A stretch of 64,000 nt of DNA. It comes from Muscardinus avellanarius. Taxonomy: Eukaryota; Chordata; Mammalia; Rodentia; Gliridae. This document shows, one piece after another, positions 41,388 to 53,699 of this stretch. Location: positions 16,162,131 through 16,226,130 of the forward strand of contig OY726576.1 of the NCBI GenBank assembly GCA_963383645.1. The letters are read 5' to 3'. How positions within the stretch are numbered: the first letter of the stretch is position 1; each line of letters begins with the position of its first letter. The notes beneath the pieces were generated by a model. That model saw only the letters and a list, made by a program, of their open reading frames with translations. It made no database searches and was not told the DNA's origin. Both the position numbers and the translations under genes were made by a program.

Positions 41388-41900
41388 CTCCCACCGGCTC
41401 GCAGCTCACTGCAAGTTACTTCTCCAGAGGCAGCGCTGCCACGGGCTCCGCCACCCACGCGGCCGGCTCGTCCTCACGGCGCTGCGGGCTCTCCTCCACG
41501 CAGAAAAGGGCAGGGCTAGCGAGGGGCTCCGGCCTCACTCACCACCGCCGGGAGGAACGAGGGGTGGTCCGCCCCTTAGCGCGGGCTCTCCACAAGAAGT
41601 TTGCCTGGACTACAACTCCCAGGATCCTCTGCGCTGTGGGCCTCTCCTCCCAGAATGCTTCGGGGCTGCCATTGGCTGTGCTAGGTTTCTCTGGGTGACG
41701 CGATAGGGCCAGCAGGAGATGGTGGCCTCTTTAAGTTAAAATCACACTTGTTAGTCATGAAGAGCCTCTCTGAGGACGCTCCACCTTGCTGAGTTCCTGC
41801 TCGGCGCTTCTCTAGACTACAAGTCCCAGCGAGCCCTGCAGGGACTTCCGCATCCGGGCTCTCCCCCTTGACAAGTGGAAGTGCCCGACCAGGGGGCGCT
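41388..41900 (-). promoter_or_regulatory. CpG-rich promoter and non-coding 5' exon of gene C (duplicon copy 3)
   Basis: The 5' exon ends GGGAG at 41,388 and is followed by GTTAGT, a weaker donor than the GTGAGT of copies 1 and 2. ZNF143/THAP11-type boxes lie near 41,609 and 41,816, and an inverted CCAAT box (CCATTGGC) near 41,669. Confidence 0.65.
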
Positions 41901-42049
41901 CTGGCACTTTTAGTGGAGCGGAAGTTCACCAGAGGTCTTTTTACCTGGACTTGGGCAGGTCCTAGGGCCTTGTTCTCCCCATCCAGCGCTATGCAGTTGG
42001 AAATCAGTGCCCATATTCCGGGGTCGCGGGCAGGTGGATCCCTATCCAG

Positions 42050-43100
42050 CTTGTTTACAATTGAGGAGGTGGCCCTGGGGATTGAACCCATGGTTGCCGG
42101 AGACTTTCCTGGAACTTCAAACCTTAAGTCTCAACTCCAAGTCCTGAGATTACAGGTGTGCACCATTGCCGCGCCTGTCCTTATATACTTTTCCCCTTTT
42201 TTGCAGTACTGGAGATTGAACCCAGGGGCATTCTACCTCTGAGCTACTATCCCTTATTTTTTTTTAATCCTTATTTTTAAACAGGCCTCACTAAGTAGCT
42301 GAGGCTGGCTGCTAACCTGTGATTACTCCTGTCTCAACCTCCCAAGGACTTGAAATTCAGGCCTGTGCCACATGCTCAGCTAACAGAATAAAATAAACAA
42401 AATGTAAGCAATCACAAGAGAATATAATTTCATTTTTAAAATATGAGACAGAATACACTGACAATAGAATAGAATTAAAATAAGAATTTGATAGCCGGAC
42501 TTGGTTGCCTACGCTTGTAATCCCAGCATTCAGGAGGCTGAGACTGGAGGATGGTGGTTAGCGGACAGACTCAGCCAGTTAGCGAGGCCCCTTGCACCTT
42601 AGTGAGACCCTGTTTCCAAATAAAGTATAAAATATGTCAGGGAGTATAGCCCAGAGGTACAAAGCTCCTGGGTTCCACCTCAGTACCACAAAAATAAAAT
42701 AAAAAGGCAAAAAATAGGGCAGAGGGAATAGATCAGAGGCAGAATGCTCCTTGGGTTCCATCTCCAGTACTAGCAAAAAAAATTGATAATCAAATTATTG
42801 TTAAAATATCTATATTACAATTGATTGATAATTTCACTGAAGGCATGGGGAATAGAGGTTATGGCCCAAATAACATTAAATATTTAGCTTAGGAAATCTA
42901 GAATACCTTTTAAATTTAAAATTTAGAAACTAGATTTTAGAAATTTCACTTTAGAGCCGGACGTGTTGGCACACACTTGTAATCCTAGTACTTGGGAAGT
43001 TGAGACAGGAGGATCTGGGTTCACAGGCAGCCTCAGCTACTTAGTGAGGCCCTTGGGAGATACAATGCCCCTGGGTTTAATCCCTAGCACAGCTAGTGTG

Positions 43101-43145
<45 letters not shown>

Positions 43146-43975
43146 CTCATAGTTCAGAGGCCAGCAAGACCCTGTTACAAAATAAAAAATCAAAAGGCCT
43201 GGGGAGTGATTTGGGGTGTAGAATGCCCCTGAGTTTAATCTCTACTACAAAAAAATTAACTTTAGTATTGACCTTTATTAAACTTATATTTAAAATTAAT
43301 ATTAGAAATTTAGAATAGATGTTCTAGCCGGGCGTGGTGGCGCACGCTTGTAATCCCAGCATTCAGGAGGCTGAGACTGGAGGATTGCGGTTCGTGGATG
43401 GCCTCAGCTACTTAGGCCCTATGCAACTCAGTGAGACCCTTTTTCAAAATAAAGAATAAAAAATAGGGCAGGGGGTGTAGAACAGAGGTAAAATGCCCCT
43501 GTGTTCCATCCCCACACCTGTTCACTGGTTAGCTAGCTCTCAGTGAGAAAAAAGAACACAAGTTTCAGGCGTGGTTTCTGTGTGTGTTGCTGTGCGTTGG
43601 AAGGTTATCGTAGTGAGAATCATGTAGACTGTCGATGTTGTCCCTATTTATACACCCAAGAGTGCCTGTGATGCCTGTGCTGTCCCCTGTCTGTTGAGCT
43701 GTACTGTTGGGCTGGGAAGTTGGTCATATACAGTAACTCTTGGAGCCGGGAGTGGTGGCGCACGCTTGTAATCCCAGCATCTGGGAGGCTGAGACCTGAG
43801 GATTGCAGTTCGCGGACAGCCTGAGCTACTTAGTGAGGTCGTCTGCAACTCAGTGAGACCCTGTTTCAAAATAACAAGAATAAAAAATTGGGCAGGGTGT
43901 GTAGCTTGGAGGTCAAATGCCTCTGTGTTCCATCCCTAGACCCACTAAATAAATAAATAAATAAATAAAGTACCT
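42050..43975. repeat. SINE-rich spacer between gene C promoter and exon D
   Basis: Copy of 15.23-17.2 kb: minus SINE remnants to 42,380, plus SINEs at about 42,490-42,780, 42,955-43,090 (with (CA)n at 43,108-43,140), 43,325-43,520 and 43,743-43,945, the last with an (AAAT)n tail. Confidence 0.8.
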
Positions 43976-44074
43976 CTTGGTCAGTAACATTTGCTATTAA
44001 GGATTTTGAAGAATGTGGTCAAGTCTCACCATCAAATGAGTTCCATCTGACTTGGGCTTCTCTTTCTCTGGCAG

Positions 44075-46659
44075 GACCAAACCCGCCCCTGCACTCCATT
44101 ACTCTCTGCCCTCCTGATTTCTCCAACCAGAAATCTCTGGAGCAAAACGTGCTTTGTGGCCACTGTCCCTGCGTCTTCACATGCTTATGTGCAGAAAGAC
44201 TTGTTGCACCTGGGGACCCACACGCGGAGGACCAGAAGGAGCAGCGAGCCTCGGACGATAGATCCTGGAGCGACAGAGCAGAAGATCAAGACAGAGAAGG
44301 CTCCAAGTCTCGTTTTGGTAGGCCCAAGAAAAGTACTTTTGGAGAATTTCCCAGGCCACCCCAGAGGCTACCAGGTAGCTCCCAGCATCACATCAGAGCA
44401 CTGGGGATGGAGGAGAGCCCGGCTCAGACGAGGACCCCCAAAGACTCCGACAAGGTGCTGAGGAGGGCAGAAGGTCTAGGTCTTGGAGCAGTTGCCTGTG
44501 GCCAGCGCAGACTGCGTTCCAGCAAGATGACCGGCCTGCTCAGTCACCAGAGGACACACTCGGTGGAGAAGCCATACGTGTGCGGTGTGTGTGAGAAGGG
44601 CTTCAGTCTGAAGACGTGCCTGACCAGGCACCAGAAGCTGCACTCGTGGAAGAAGCCCTTTGTGTGTGGCGAGTGCGGGCGACGCTTCACACGGAAGGCC
44701 TCCCTCATCATCCACCAGAGGACGCACTCAGGCGAGAAGCCGTATGTGTGCCAAGAGTGCGGGCGAGGCTTCAGGCTGAAGTTTATTCTCACCATCCACC
44801 AGAGGACGCACTTGGGCGGGAAGCCGTTTGTGTGCCGAGACTGCGGCAAAGGCTTTACTCTGAAGTCAACCTTGGTTAGACACCAGATTACCCACTCAGG
44901 CGAGAAGCCCTACGTGTGCCATGAATGCGGGCGAGGCTTTAACCGTAAGTCCAACCTCATCATCCACCAGAGGACACACTCAGGCGAGAAGCCATATGTG
45001 TGCAGTGAGTGTGGCAAAGGCTTCAGCGAGAAGTGCAAGCTCACCAGACACCAGAGGACACACTCTGGTGAGAAGCTGTACCTGTGCAGTGATTGTGGCA
45101 AAGCCTTCAGCCAGAATTACCACCTCATCAACCACCAGAGGACACACTCGGGCGAGAAGCCATATGTGTGCAGTGAGTGTGGCAAAGGCTTCAGCGAGAA
45201 GTGCAAGCTCACCAGACACCAGAGGATACACTCGGGCGAGAAGCTGTACCTGTGCAGTGATTGTGGCAAAGCCTTCAGCCTAAAGTCCTACCTCATCATC
45301 CACCAGAGGACACATTCGGGTGAGAAGCCCTACGTGTGCGGTGAGTGTGGCAAAGGCTTCAGCCAGAAGTCCCACCTCACCATCCACCAGAGGACACACT
45401 CAGGCGAGAAGCCCTACGTGTGCAGCGAGTGTGGCAAAGGCTTCAGAATGAAGTTTACCCTCACCATCCACCAGAGGATGCACTCAGGAGAGAAGCCGTA
45501 CGTGTGCAGCGAGTGTGGCAAAGGCTTCAGCGAGAAGTCCTACCTCATCATCCACCAGAGGACACACTCAGACGAGCAGCGATATGTGTGCCACGAGTGT
45601 GGGCGAGGCTGTATACACAAGTCCCACCTCATCATCCACCAGAGGACACACTCAGGCCAGAAGCCATATGTGTGCAGCAAGTGTGGCAAAGGCTTCAACC
45701 AAAAGTCCCACCTCATCATCCACCAGAGGACACACTCAGACGAGAAGCCATATGTGTGCCACGAGTGTGGGCGAATTTGTAAACACAAGTCCCACCTCAT
45801 CATCCACCAGAGGACACACTCAGGCCAGAAGCCATATGTGTGCAGTGAGTGTGGCAAATGCTTCAGCCAAAAGTCCCACCTCATCATCCACCAGAGGACA
45901 CACTCAGGCCAGAAGCCATATGTGTGCAGCAAGTGTGGCAAAGGCTTCAGGGAGAAGTCCACACTCACCAGACACCAGAGGACACACTCGGGCGAGAAGC
46001 CCTACATGTGCAGTGAGTGTGGCAAAGGCTTCAGCAAGAAGTCCACACTCACCAGACACCAGAGGACACATACGGGTGAGAAGCCATATGTGTGCAGTGA
46101 GTGTGGCAAAGGCTTCAGCCAGCATTCCTACCTCTTCTATCACCAGAGGATACACTCAGATGAGAAGGCATATGTGTGCAGTGAGTGTGGCAAAGGCTTC
46201 AGCCAGAAGTCCACACTCACCAGACACCAGAGGACACACTCGGGCGAGAAGCCGTATGTGTGCAGCGAGTGTGGAAAAGGCTTCAGCCAGAAGTCCTACC
46301 TCATCATCCACCAGAGGACACACTCGGGCGAGAAGCCATACGTGTGCAGTGAGTGTGGCAAAGGCTTCAGCCAGAAGTCCTATCTCATCATCCACCAGAG
46401 GACACACTCGGGCAAGAAGCCATATGTGTGCAGTGAGTGTGGCAAAGGATTCAGCCTGAAGTCCACACTCACCAGACACCAGAAGAGGACACACTCGGGC
46501 GAGAAGCCATACGTGTGCAGCGAGTGTGGCAAAGGCTTCAGCAAGAAGTCCTACCTCATCATCCACTATAGGACACACTCGGGCAAGAAGCCATACATGT
46601 GCAGTGAGTGTGGCAAAGGCTTCATTCAGCCAGAAGTCCACACTCACCAGACACCATAG
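44075..46659 (+). CDS. ZF exon D: ZNF133-like, 24 fingers, no KRAB exons on its strand
   Basis: The acceptor CTCTGGCAG precedes 44,075 and the frame is open to TAG at 46,657-46,659. The linker matches gene A; one degenerate finger and 24 intact C2H2 fingers follow. One inter-His spacing has an extra Lys (RHQKRTH) and the last finger is broken by a 4-bp ATTC insertion near 46,625, giving a [12 protein letters not shown] tail. Plus-strand sequence to its left is the inverted promoter side of gene C and carries no KRAB. It could be transcribed as a KRAB-less ZNF or simply be an intact-looking last-exon copy. The helices differ from gene C, so it is not just its mirror image. Confidence 0.6.
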
Positions 46660-47839
<1,180 letters not shown>

Positions 47840-48017
47840 TCAATCTCTTTACGATTCCACGAAATGTAATAAAAAGCACCTTCCATCAGTGGTCTCAGAA
47901 TGTCTTTGTGTTTTGTGGCCTTTATTTTAATTTTGCTTCATTACAGATCTGGAACCTTGACATGTTTATAAGAAATAAGAAATGATAACACATATTTTGA
48001 AATCTTAGGTGCACTAT

Positions 48018-48419
48018 TGCGGGAGCCAGCCGGCAAAAGTACAGGTTCTGAAGAGAGGCGTGAGGATGAACAAGCATGGGAGGGTCGCCAGCAAACTCCT
48101 GGGCCGATATCTCTGCTGGCCGACAACCAGGTTTCTTTCTCTCCTGGTATTTATACAATTTCCAGCTTTGGGTTGCACAGGAATGCAATCATGAAAATCC
48201 AAAGCACATATATCACTTTGCGAGTCACACGGGAGCCTGGTACTACATAAACCTAATCTTAACTAGCAGACAGAACAGTTAGCATCAGTCATTCTGAGGG
48301 GTCTTATTTACTTAGACTCCATGACTCCAGACCTTGGTGACTCTGGGAAGGACAGTCAGAAGTGCACTTTTGAGTAAGGCTGAGACAAGATAAGGTAAAA
48401 GCCTTAATGGCTCCCCACA
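48018..48419 (-). mobile_element. Solo LTR at the paralogous ERV site, perfect 6-bp target duplication
   Basis: 402 bp, read on the minus strand from TGTGGGGAGCC to GCTCCCGCA. It is flanked by CACTAT at 48,012-48,017 and 48,420-48,425. The flank beyond is the inverted copy of 22.2-22.5 kb on one side and of 31.7-31.85 kb on the other. By eye its sequence mixes variants typical of the 5' LTR and of the 3' LTR of the provirus, as expected from LTR-LTR recombination. Confidence 0.85.
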
Positions 48420-48425
48420 CACTAT

Positions 48426-50230
48426 TATGCAAGATTAAGTCCTTAGAAGGCGTAAGGATCGAGTCACTCATAGATCATAAAGTCTGCTTCTGTGTGGAGA
48501 GAGACTCTAGGAACTATATCGAGAGATTTCAAGTGAGGAGGAATCTCCAGGAAGAACGGCTTCCTCCTAACAAGTCCCACCTCAGCTGCCTCTTCTCTTG
48601 CGTTCTGAGATGTTCCCTTTCTTGCTTTACTCTTAGCTCTCAAATATCTGTGTCGTCCTGTCTCAGACTCCCAAATACTGGAATTACAGCATGATCCGCT
48701 TTTTAATAAAGCTTGTATTGTAGTTATCCTATCTCTGTAATAACACTGTAGTCAGATGTGCATTTTTATTTCAATGTTCTTAAAACATCTCTGCACGGAG
48801 ACTTGACGGAGATAACAAGGTACAATGAGAGAAAGTCTTTTTTCCTTCCTTGTGGATCTGGGACAGGCTTGTCAACTTGCCTGATCAAGCATAGAGCAGA
48901 GCCTAGCACGCACTTAGTGAGACTTGCAGCAACCTAGGAAGACCCTGTTTCAAACCAAAAAATAAAAGCGCCTTGGCATGCAGCTCTGAAGTAGAATGCC
49001 CCTGAGCTCAATCCCCAGTACCACAAAACAAACCACCACCACCGCCACAACAACAAAAAGTAGAACCAAAGGTGTGTTGGCGCACACCTACAATCCTACC
49101 CCTGAGGGAGGCTGAGCCAGGAGGATTGCGGGTGTGAGGCCAGCCTCAGCAACTGAGTGCAAACCTCAGCGACCTAGCAAGGCCCATTTCAAAATAAAAA
49201 AGCCTGGGGTGTGGCTGGGAGATAGACTGCCTCTGGCTTCAGTCCCAATCCCACCCTTGGCCCCTCCCCTCACATAACAGAAGTGATATTAAGTGGCCCC
49301 TGCGCTCGGTTCAGGAGAGGCCTTAAACTCTCCTCTTCAAACCCTGTTGCTGAGCTTGAGAACTCCAGCCACGGAGTGGCCTCATGGACGCCGGGCAGCG
49401 AGCGAGCTGCGTGGACGCTCTGTCCTGCCAGAGCTTCACAGGACGGGATCCCAGACGACGACTGCAACTTCATGGGAGCTGCAATGAGGACCATTCAGCC
49501 GAGCCGAGTCAACCTGGGAGTGAGGATGATGCTTGAATTTCTGCTTTGAGTTCTGAATTGCAGGGCCGTCTGTAACACAACATAGAGAATTGACTTTTGT
49601 AAGCGGGAGTCAGTCTTAAATCATAATTTAAAAAAAGATCAAATTTGTCTGTACACAAATGAATTCTGAACTGGGCGTGGTGACACATACCTGTAATCTC
49701 AGAACCTGGGAGGCTCAGACCAGAGGATCACAGGTTCATCAACCTAGTAAGGCCCTCAGCAACTTAGACCTCATTTCAAAAAAAATAAAGGTGGTGCCCA
49801 GTAGTAATCTCAGCATTCAGGAGGCTGAGACAGGAGGATCTTAGTTCATGGTCAGCCTCAGCTGCTTGGTGAGGCCCTCTGCAACTCAGTGAGACCCTGT
49901 TTCAAAACAAAAATAGGACTGGTGTGTAGCTTGGAGGTCGAATGCCCCTGGGTTTCATCCCCAGTACTGCCAAAAAAGAAAAAAAAAAGTTAATTCTATG
50001 ATGTGCTTCATAGTGAGAAATCTGACCCCTACCTCCTGCTGTCCACTTACTTAATTGTCCAGTGCTGGTGTTCATGTATTTGGGTTTGAGCATTGTCAAA
50101 ATATACCTCAATGAGAAACAACTTTTTTTTTTTGAGAAAAGACTTCTTAAATTTCTTTTTTGTTTTTCAGGTGTGGGGATGGAACCCAGGGGCATTCTAC
50201 CTCCGAGCTACACCCCCAGCCCTATTTTTC
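48426..50230 (-). other. Inverted copy of the 20.4-22.5 kb flank duplicon
   Basis: SINEs and unique sequence in reverse order compared with 20.4-22.5 kb (minus to plus), including the segment around 49,283-49,549. No recognisable gene. SINE positions: about 48,890-49,025, 49,070-49,235, 49,675-49,795, 49,800-49,975 and 50,165-50,285. Confidence 0.65.
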
Positions 50231-50329
50231 ATCCCTTATTTTGACACAGAGTCTCTAGAACCGGGATTGCAGGTGTGTGCCACAGTGCTTAGCTCGTAAC
50301 CACTTTTTGAGCAGCCCTCTACACAGGCC

Positions 50330-50547
50330 CTCTACCCAGTGCAGATGACTGCCCTCCAAACAAGTGCAGTCAGCCCACGCCCCTCAGGCCTCTGCTGCGG
50401 CCTTGCAAACTACAACTCCCGTGAGGCAGCGCGGCCGCGACTACAGTTCCCAGCATGCTCCGCGAGGTGCCCCCCTGTCAGGGAAGGAGGCTTGGCACCG
50501 GGCGGCCGGGTGTCGCGGAAGTTAAAGACAGGAAGTGACCTTCTGGG
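50330..50547 (+). promoter_or_regulatory. Duplicated SETMAR promoter
   Basis: Inverted copy of 63,691-63,890. It contains two ZNF143/THAP11-type boxes (ACTACAACTCCCGTGAGGC near 50,409 and ACTACAGTTCCCAGCATGC near 50,440), the second an excellent match, plus a CGGAAGTTAAAG site near 50,517 and GGAAGTGACCTTC near 50,531 (ETS-like). Confidence 0.7.
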
Positions 50548-50664
50548 ATGGCAGCCTCTGAAGTGACACCTGCGGCTCAAATAGATCAGCTGGATATAGC
50601 AGGAGGCCTGGAGAACTTGCCCGTGAGCGTGTGGCCGCCGGGGGCGGGGCCAGCGCCCTTCCAG
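50548..50664 (+). pseudogene. Orphan copy of SETMAR exon 1, open and with an intact donor
   Basis: The 117-bp exon encodes 39 residues ending GLENLPVSVWPPGAGPAPFQ, followed by CAG/GTAAGG. It differs from the exon at 63.57-63.69 kb at three residues (positions 6, 14 and 29). No SET exon follows on this strand; the next sequences are a SINE and tandem array 2. It could drive a non-coding or chimeric transcript. Confidence 0.75.
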
Positions 50665-50707
50665 GTAAGGGTGGCTGCAATGAATTTTGATCAATCAAAA
50701 AATAATC

Positions 50708-50900
50708 CCCACGCCGGGCGTGGTGGCGCACGCTTGTAATCCCCGCGCTTGGGAGGCAGAGACAGGAGGATCGCGCAGGATCGAAGCCAGCCGCGCGCGC
50801 TGGCTTAGGAGACCCTGTTTCCAAATAAAAAATGTAAAAAAGGTCTGGGAGTGTAACTCGGAGGTTGAAGGGCTTCCAGCAACCCCAGTACCACCAAAAA
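50708..50900 (+). repeat. B1-dID SINE
   Basis: The head GCCGGGCGTGGTGGCGCACG is near 50,714 and an A-run near 50,896. Its inverted partner is 58,512-58,708. Confidence 0.85.
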
Positions 50901-50910
50901 AAAAAAAAAA

Positions 50911-51838
50911 TCCCCAAAGAAAAGTATAATGCAGTACATTAAGCTCCACTCCTGGGCAGTCTCGTTCTCGCTGTGATGATTCCTAAAGAAAAGTATAATG
51001 CAATACAGTAACATCCACTAGAGGGCAGTCTCACAGTTGCTGAGATGATCCCCAAAGAAAGTAAAATGCAATACATTAACCTCCAGTAGAGGGCAGTCTC
51101 GTTCTCGCTGAAATTATCCCCAAAGAAAAGTAAAATGCAATACATTGACCTCCAGTAGAGGGCAGTCTCGTCGCTGAAATGATCCCCAAGGGAAAGTATA
51201 ATGCAAAACATTAACTTCCACTAGAGGGCCGTCTCACTCTCACTGAGAAGATCCCCAAAGAAAAGTATACTGCAAAACATTACCTTCCATTAGAGGGCAG
51301 TGTTGTTCTTGCTGAGATGATCCCCAAAGAGTAATTCAGTACATTAACCTCCACTAGAGGGCAGTCTCGTCGCTGAAATGATCCCCAAAGAAAAGTACAA
51401 TGCAATACATTGACCTCCACTAGAAGGCAGTCTCGCAGTCACTGAAATGATCCCCAAAGAAAAGTTTAATGCAAAATACTAACCTCCACTCGAGGGCCGT
51501 CTCATTCTCACTGAGAAGATCCCCAAAGAAAAGTATAATGCAAAACATTAACTTCCAATAGAGGGCAGTGCTGTTCTCACTGAGATGATCCCCAAAGAAA
51601 AGTAAAATGAAAGACAGTAAGCTCCACTAGAGGGCAGTCTCGCTCTCGCTGAGATGATCCCCAAAGAAAAGTAAAATGCAATACATTAACCTCCACTACA
51701 GTGGAGTCTAAACTCGCTGAAATGATCCCCAAAGAAAAGTATAATTCCATACATTAACCTCCACTAGAGGTCAGGCTTGCTCTCGCTGAGATGATCCCCA
51801 AAGAAAAGTAAATGCTAAACAGTGACCTCCACTACGGC
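50911..51838 (+). repeat. Tandem array 2: 13-14 units of about 68 bp with CTCF-core-like motifs, plus orientation
   Basis: Same unit as array 1. Five cores match CCASYAGRKGGCRS exactly (near 51,016; 51,083; 51,152; 51,351; 51,624); several others have one mismatch. The array ends in the middle of a unit, joined to a zinc-finger relic at CTCCACTACGGCTATTCC. Confidence 0.85.
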
Positions 51839-52015
51839 TATTCCTTCGAGTGTGTCCACTAGTGTCCAACAAAGATGGACTCCTGGCTGAAGCCTTTGCT
51901 GTACTCGTGGCACACGTCCGGCTTCTTTCTGCAGTGCTTCTTCTCGTGGACGATAAAGTGGGACTTCCACCTAAAGCCTCACCTGCCGCAGCCGAGTGCG
52001 TCTTCACATGGGTGG
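51839..52015 (-). pseudogene. ZNF133-like C-terminal finger relic
   Basis: Minus-strand finger remnants equivalent to about 32,310-32,480 (downstream of gene C), including a CHEY/CSKGFSQESIF-like finger and a KHCRKKPDVCHE-like stretch. Out of frame and isolated. Confidence 0.7.
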
Positions 52016-53300
52016 GAAGTTGCGGCAGACTGGCTCAGCTGGGCACTGAATATGGGCACTGAGTCCGTTCGGAACGGAGTTTCTCAGAAAGGTGGACAAA
52101 GGTTTCGGTTATAGTTCTGCAGCCACTTCTCTGCAGCGATTTTTTCCCTATTTTTTTTATGAAATAAACTCCTTTAAGTTCCTGTTCACGACGCTAAAAG
52201 TGGAGATTCCTCTCCAGGAAAAAAAAAATCTGAAACGATTGACACGGACAAATGCCTCTTGTGCAATTGACACTGTATTCTAGGCACAAGATTTTTTTGT
52301 ACTTCCCTATTTCCCCGTGATTCCCTAGTAGTAAAGTGCAAACACCCAAAAAACAATAGTGAGATATACATGTAAATCACCAACCCTGAACAAGACAAAA
52401 GCAAGGCCTGTGACAGCCCAGGTCTTTGTGATTGAAATCAGTCCCGTGACCCTGCAGGTGGGTCTTGTGCTTCAAGTCAGCCCCTTTGGCCTTGCCTTGG
52501 CCTTGCAGCTGCAGAGGCTTTTAGTGGGCAAACTCCAGAGGAACAAAAGTCACACCCAAAATCCCTTGAAGAATTCAGCTTTTAAGAGTTTTCTTTAACC
52601 CTTTTGAAACCTTTTATTCCTAGGGCTTAGTCCAAAGTCCTTCTCTATCTAGCAACCTCCTTTGAACTGAATGGGGACGAAGTCGGAGATTCCAGCTTTC
52701 ATACGTGTAGTTGGCATAGGGAAATCCGTGTACATTTATGATGATTTAGAGGCTTTCGATGAATGTCTGTTGGATTTTGTCTACAATACCATCTGCTGTC
52801 TGAACGCTTCACCCTATTAAACACTTAAAATATATTTTAGTAGACAGGGCCCAAAAAACAGCATGAAGTTTTTATTATATGTCTTTTGTTCTGTCATAAC
52901 TATTTTAACCAGGTGGTGTCGCCCTGTCTGCAGGCAGTGCTATTATTAGGTGCAAAGGTCAAGATTCCTCCTAGCTCTCTGCTCTATTGTAATGATTAGA
53001 ATGAAGGTCACAGATAGGGAGGAATTCTGCATTTGTAATTGCTGTAGCAGGAATGCTTCCACAGGATCTGAATTCTGACTAGAATTACGTCTTTGAGCAA
53101 AGCCGAGGGTGTTTAGAGGCTTAGACAAATTACTAGAAAATTTATTTTCCACAGACTCAGTTTCTCTCACAGTCCTGATCTTATATCACCGGAGTAATTC
53201 GTGTGGAAAGTTAAAAGAATCATTACCAAAAGAATAATAGTTATGAAAGAATATCTAGGATTGGGGGAGTACTTTGGCCAGAGACAACACTTTCCCTCAG
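52016..53300 (+). other. ERV-leader-like sequence, copy in the left arm
   Basis: Homologous to 22.98-24.44 kb with a deletion near 52,795-52,850. It contains GAAATAAACTCCTTTAAGTT near 52,159, which could be an LTR-type polyadenylation region. No gene. Confidence 0.5.
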
Positions 53301-53324
53301 GGCTCTGCTTTCTTTAAGCCAGCC

Positions 53325-53695
53325 AAATTTTTTAAAAATTATTTTTATTGGTGCATTGTAATCATACATCACATTGGAATACAAGACTTGAGAGGATATA
53401 CAAGCACACATCATCCAATTAGCCCTCATCCAGTCCCCATCGCATTCCCTCCCCCTCCCTCGATCCCATGCTTGTTTGGTGATTAACTTTGATACATATG
53501 TTTATGTTCCTCCTGCTTTTTAAAGAGGCTCCATCCTCTCCTATTCCATACCCTCTGATTGGTCACCTTAATTGCTTCACTATAGGGCCCTTTCTATAGC
53601 TCGACCACTTCCTCTTGCCCCTATCCTCCTAGTTATTGCTGATTAGGGGAAGCATCTGGGTTTAATTATCTGCAATATTTCTTTGTGCATGCCGT
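53325..53695 (-). mobile_element. L1-like 3' end plus shared segment
   Basis: The minus strand reads to a CAATGCACCAATAAAAATAA tail at about 53,335-53,355, similar to the 3' tail of the L1 at 380-540. The remainder to 53,695 is the segment also seen at 19.92-20.18 kb. Confidence 0.55.
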
Positions 53696-53699
53696 GTTG

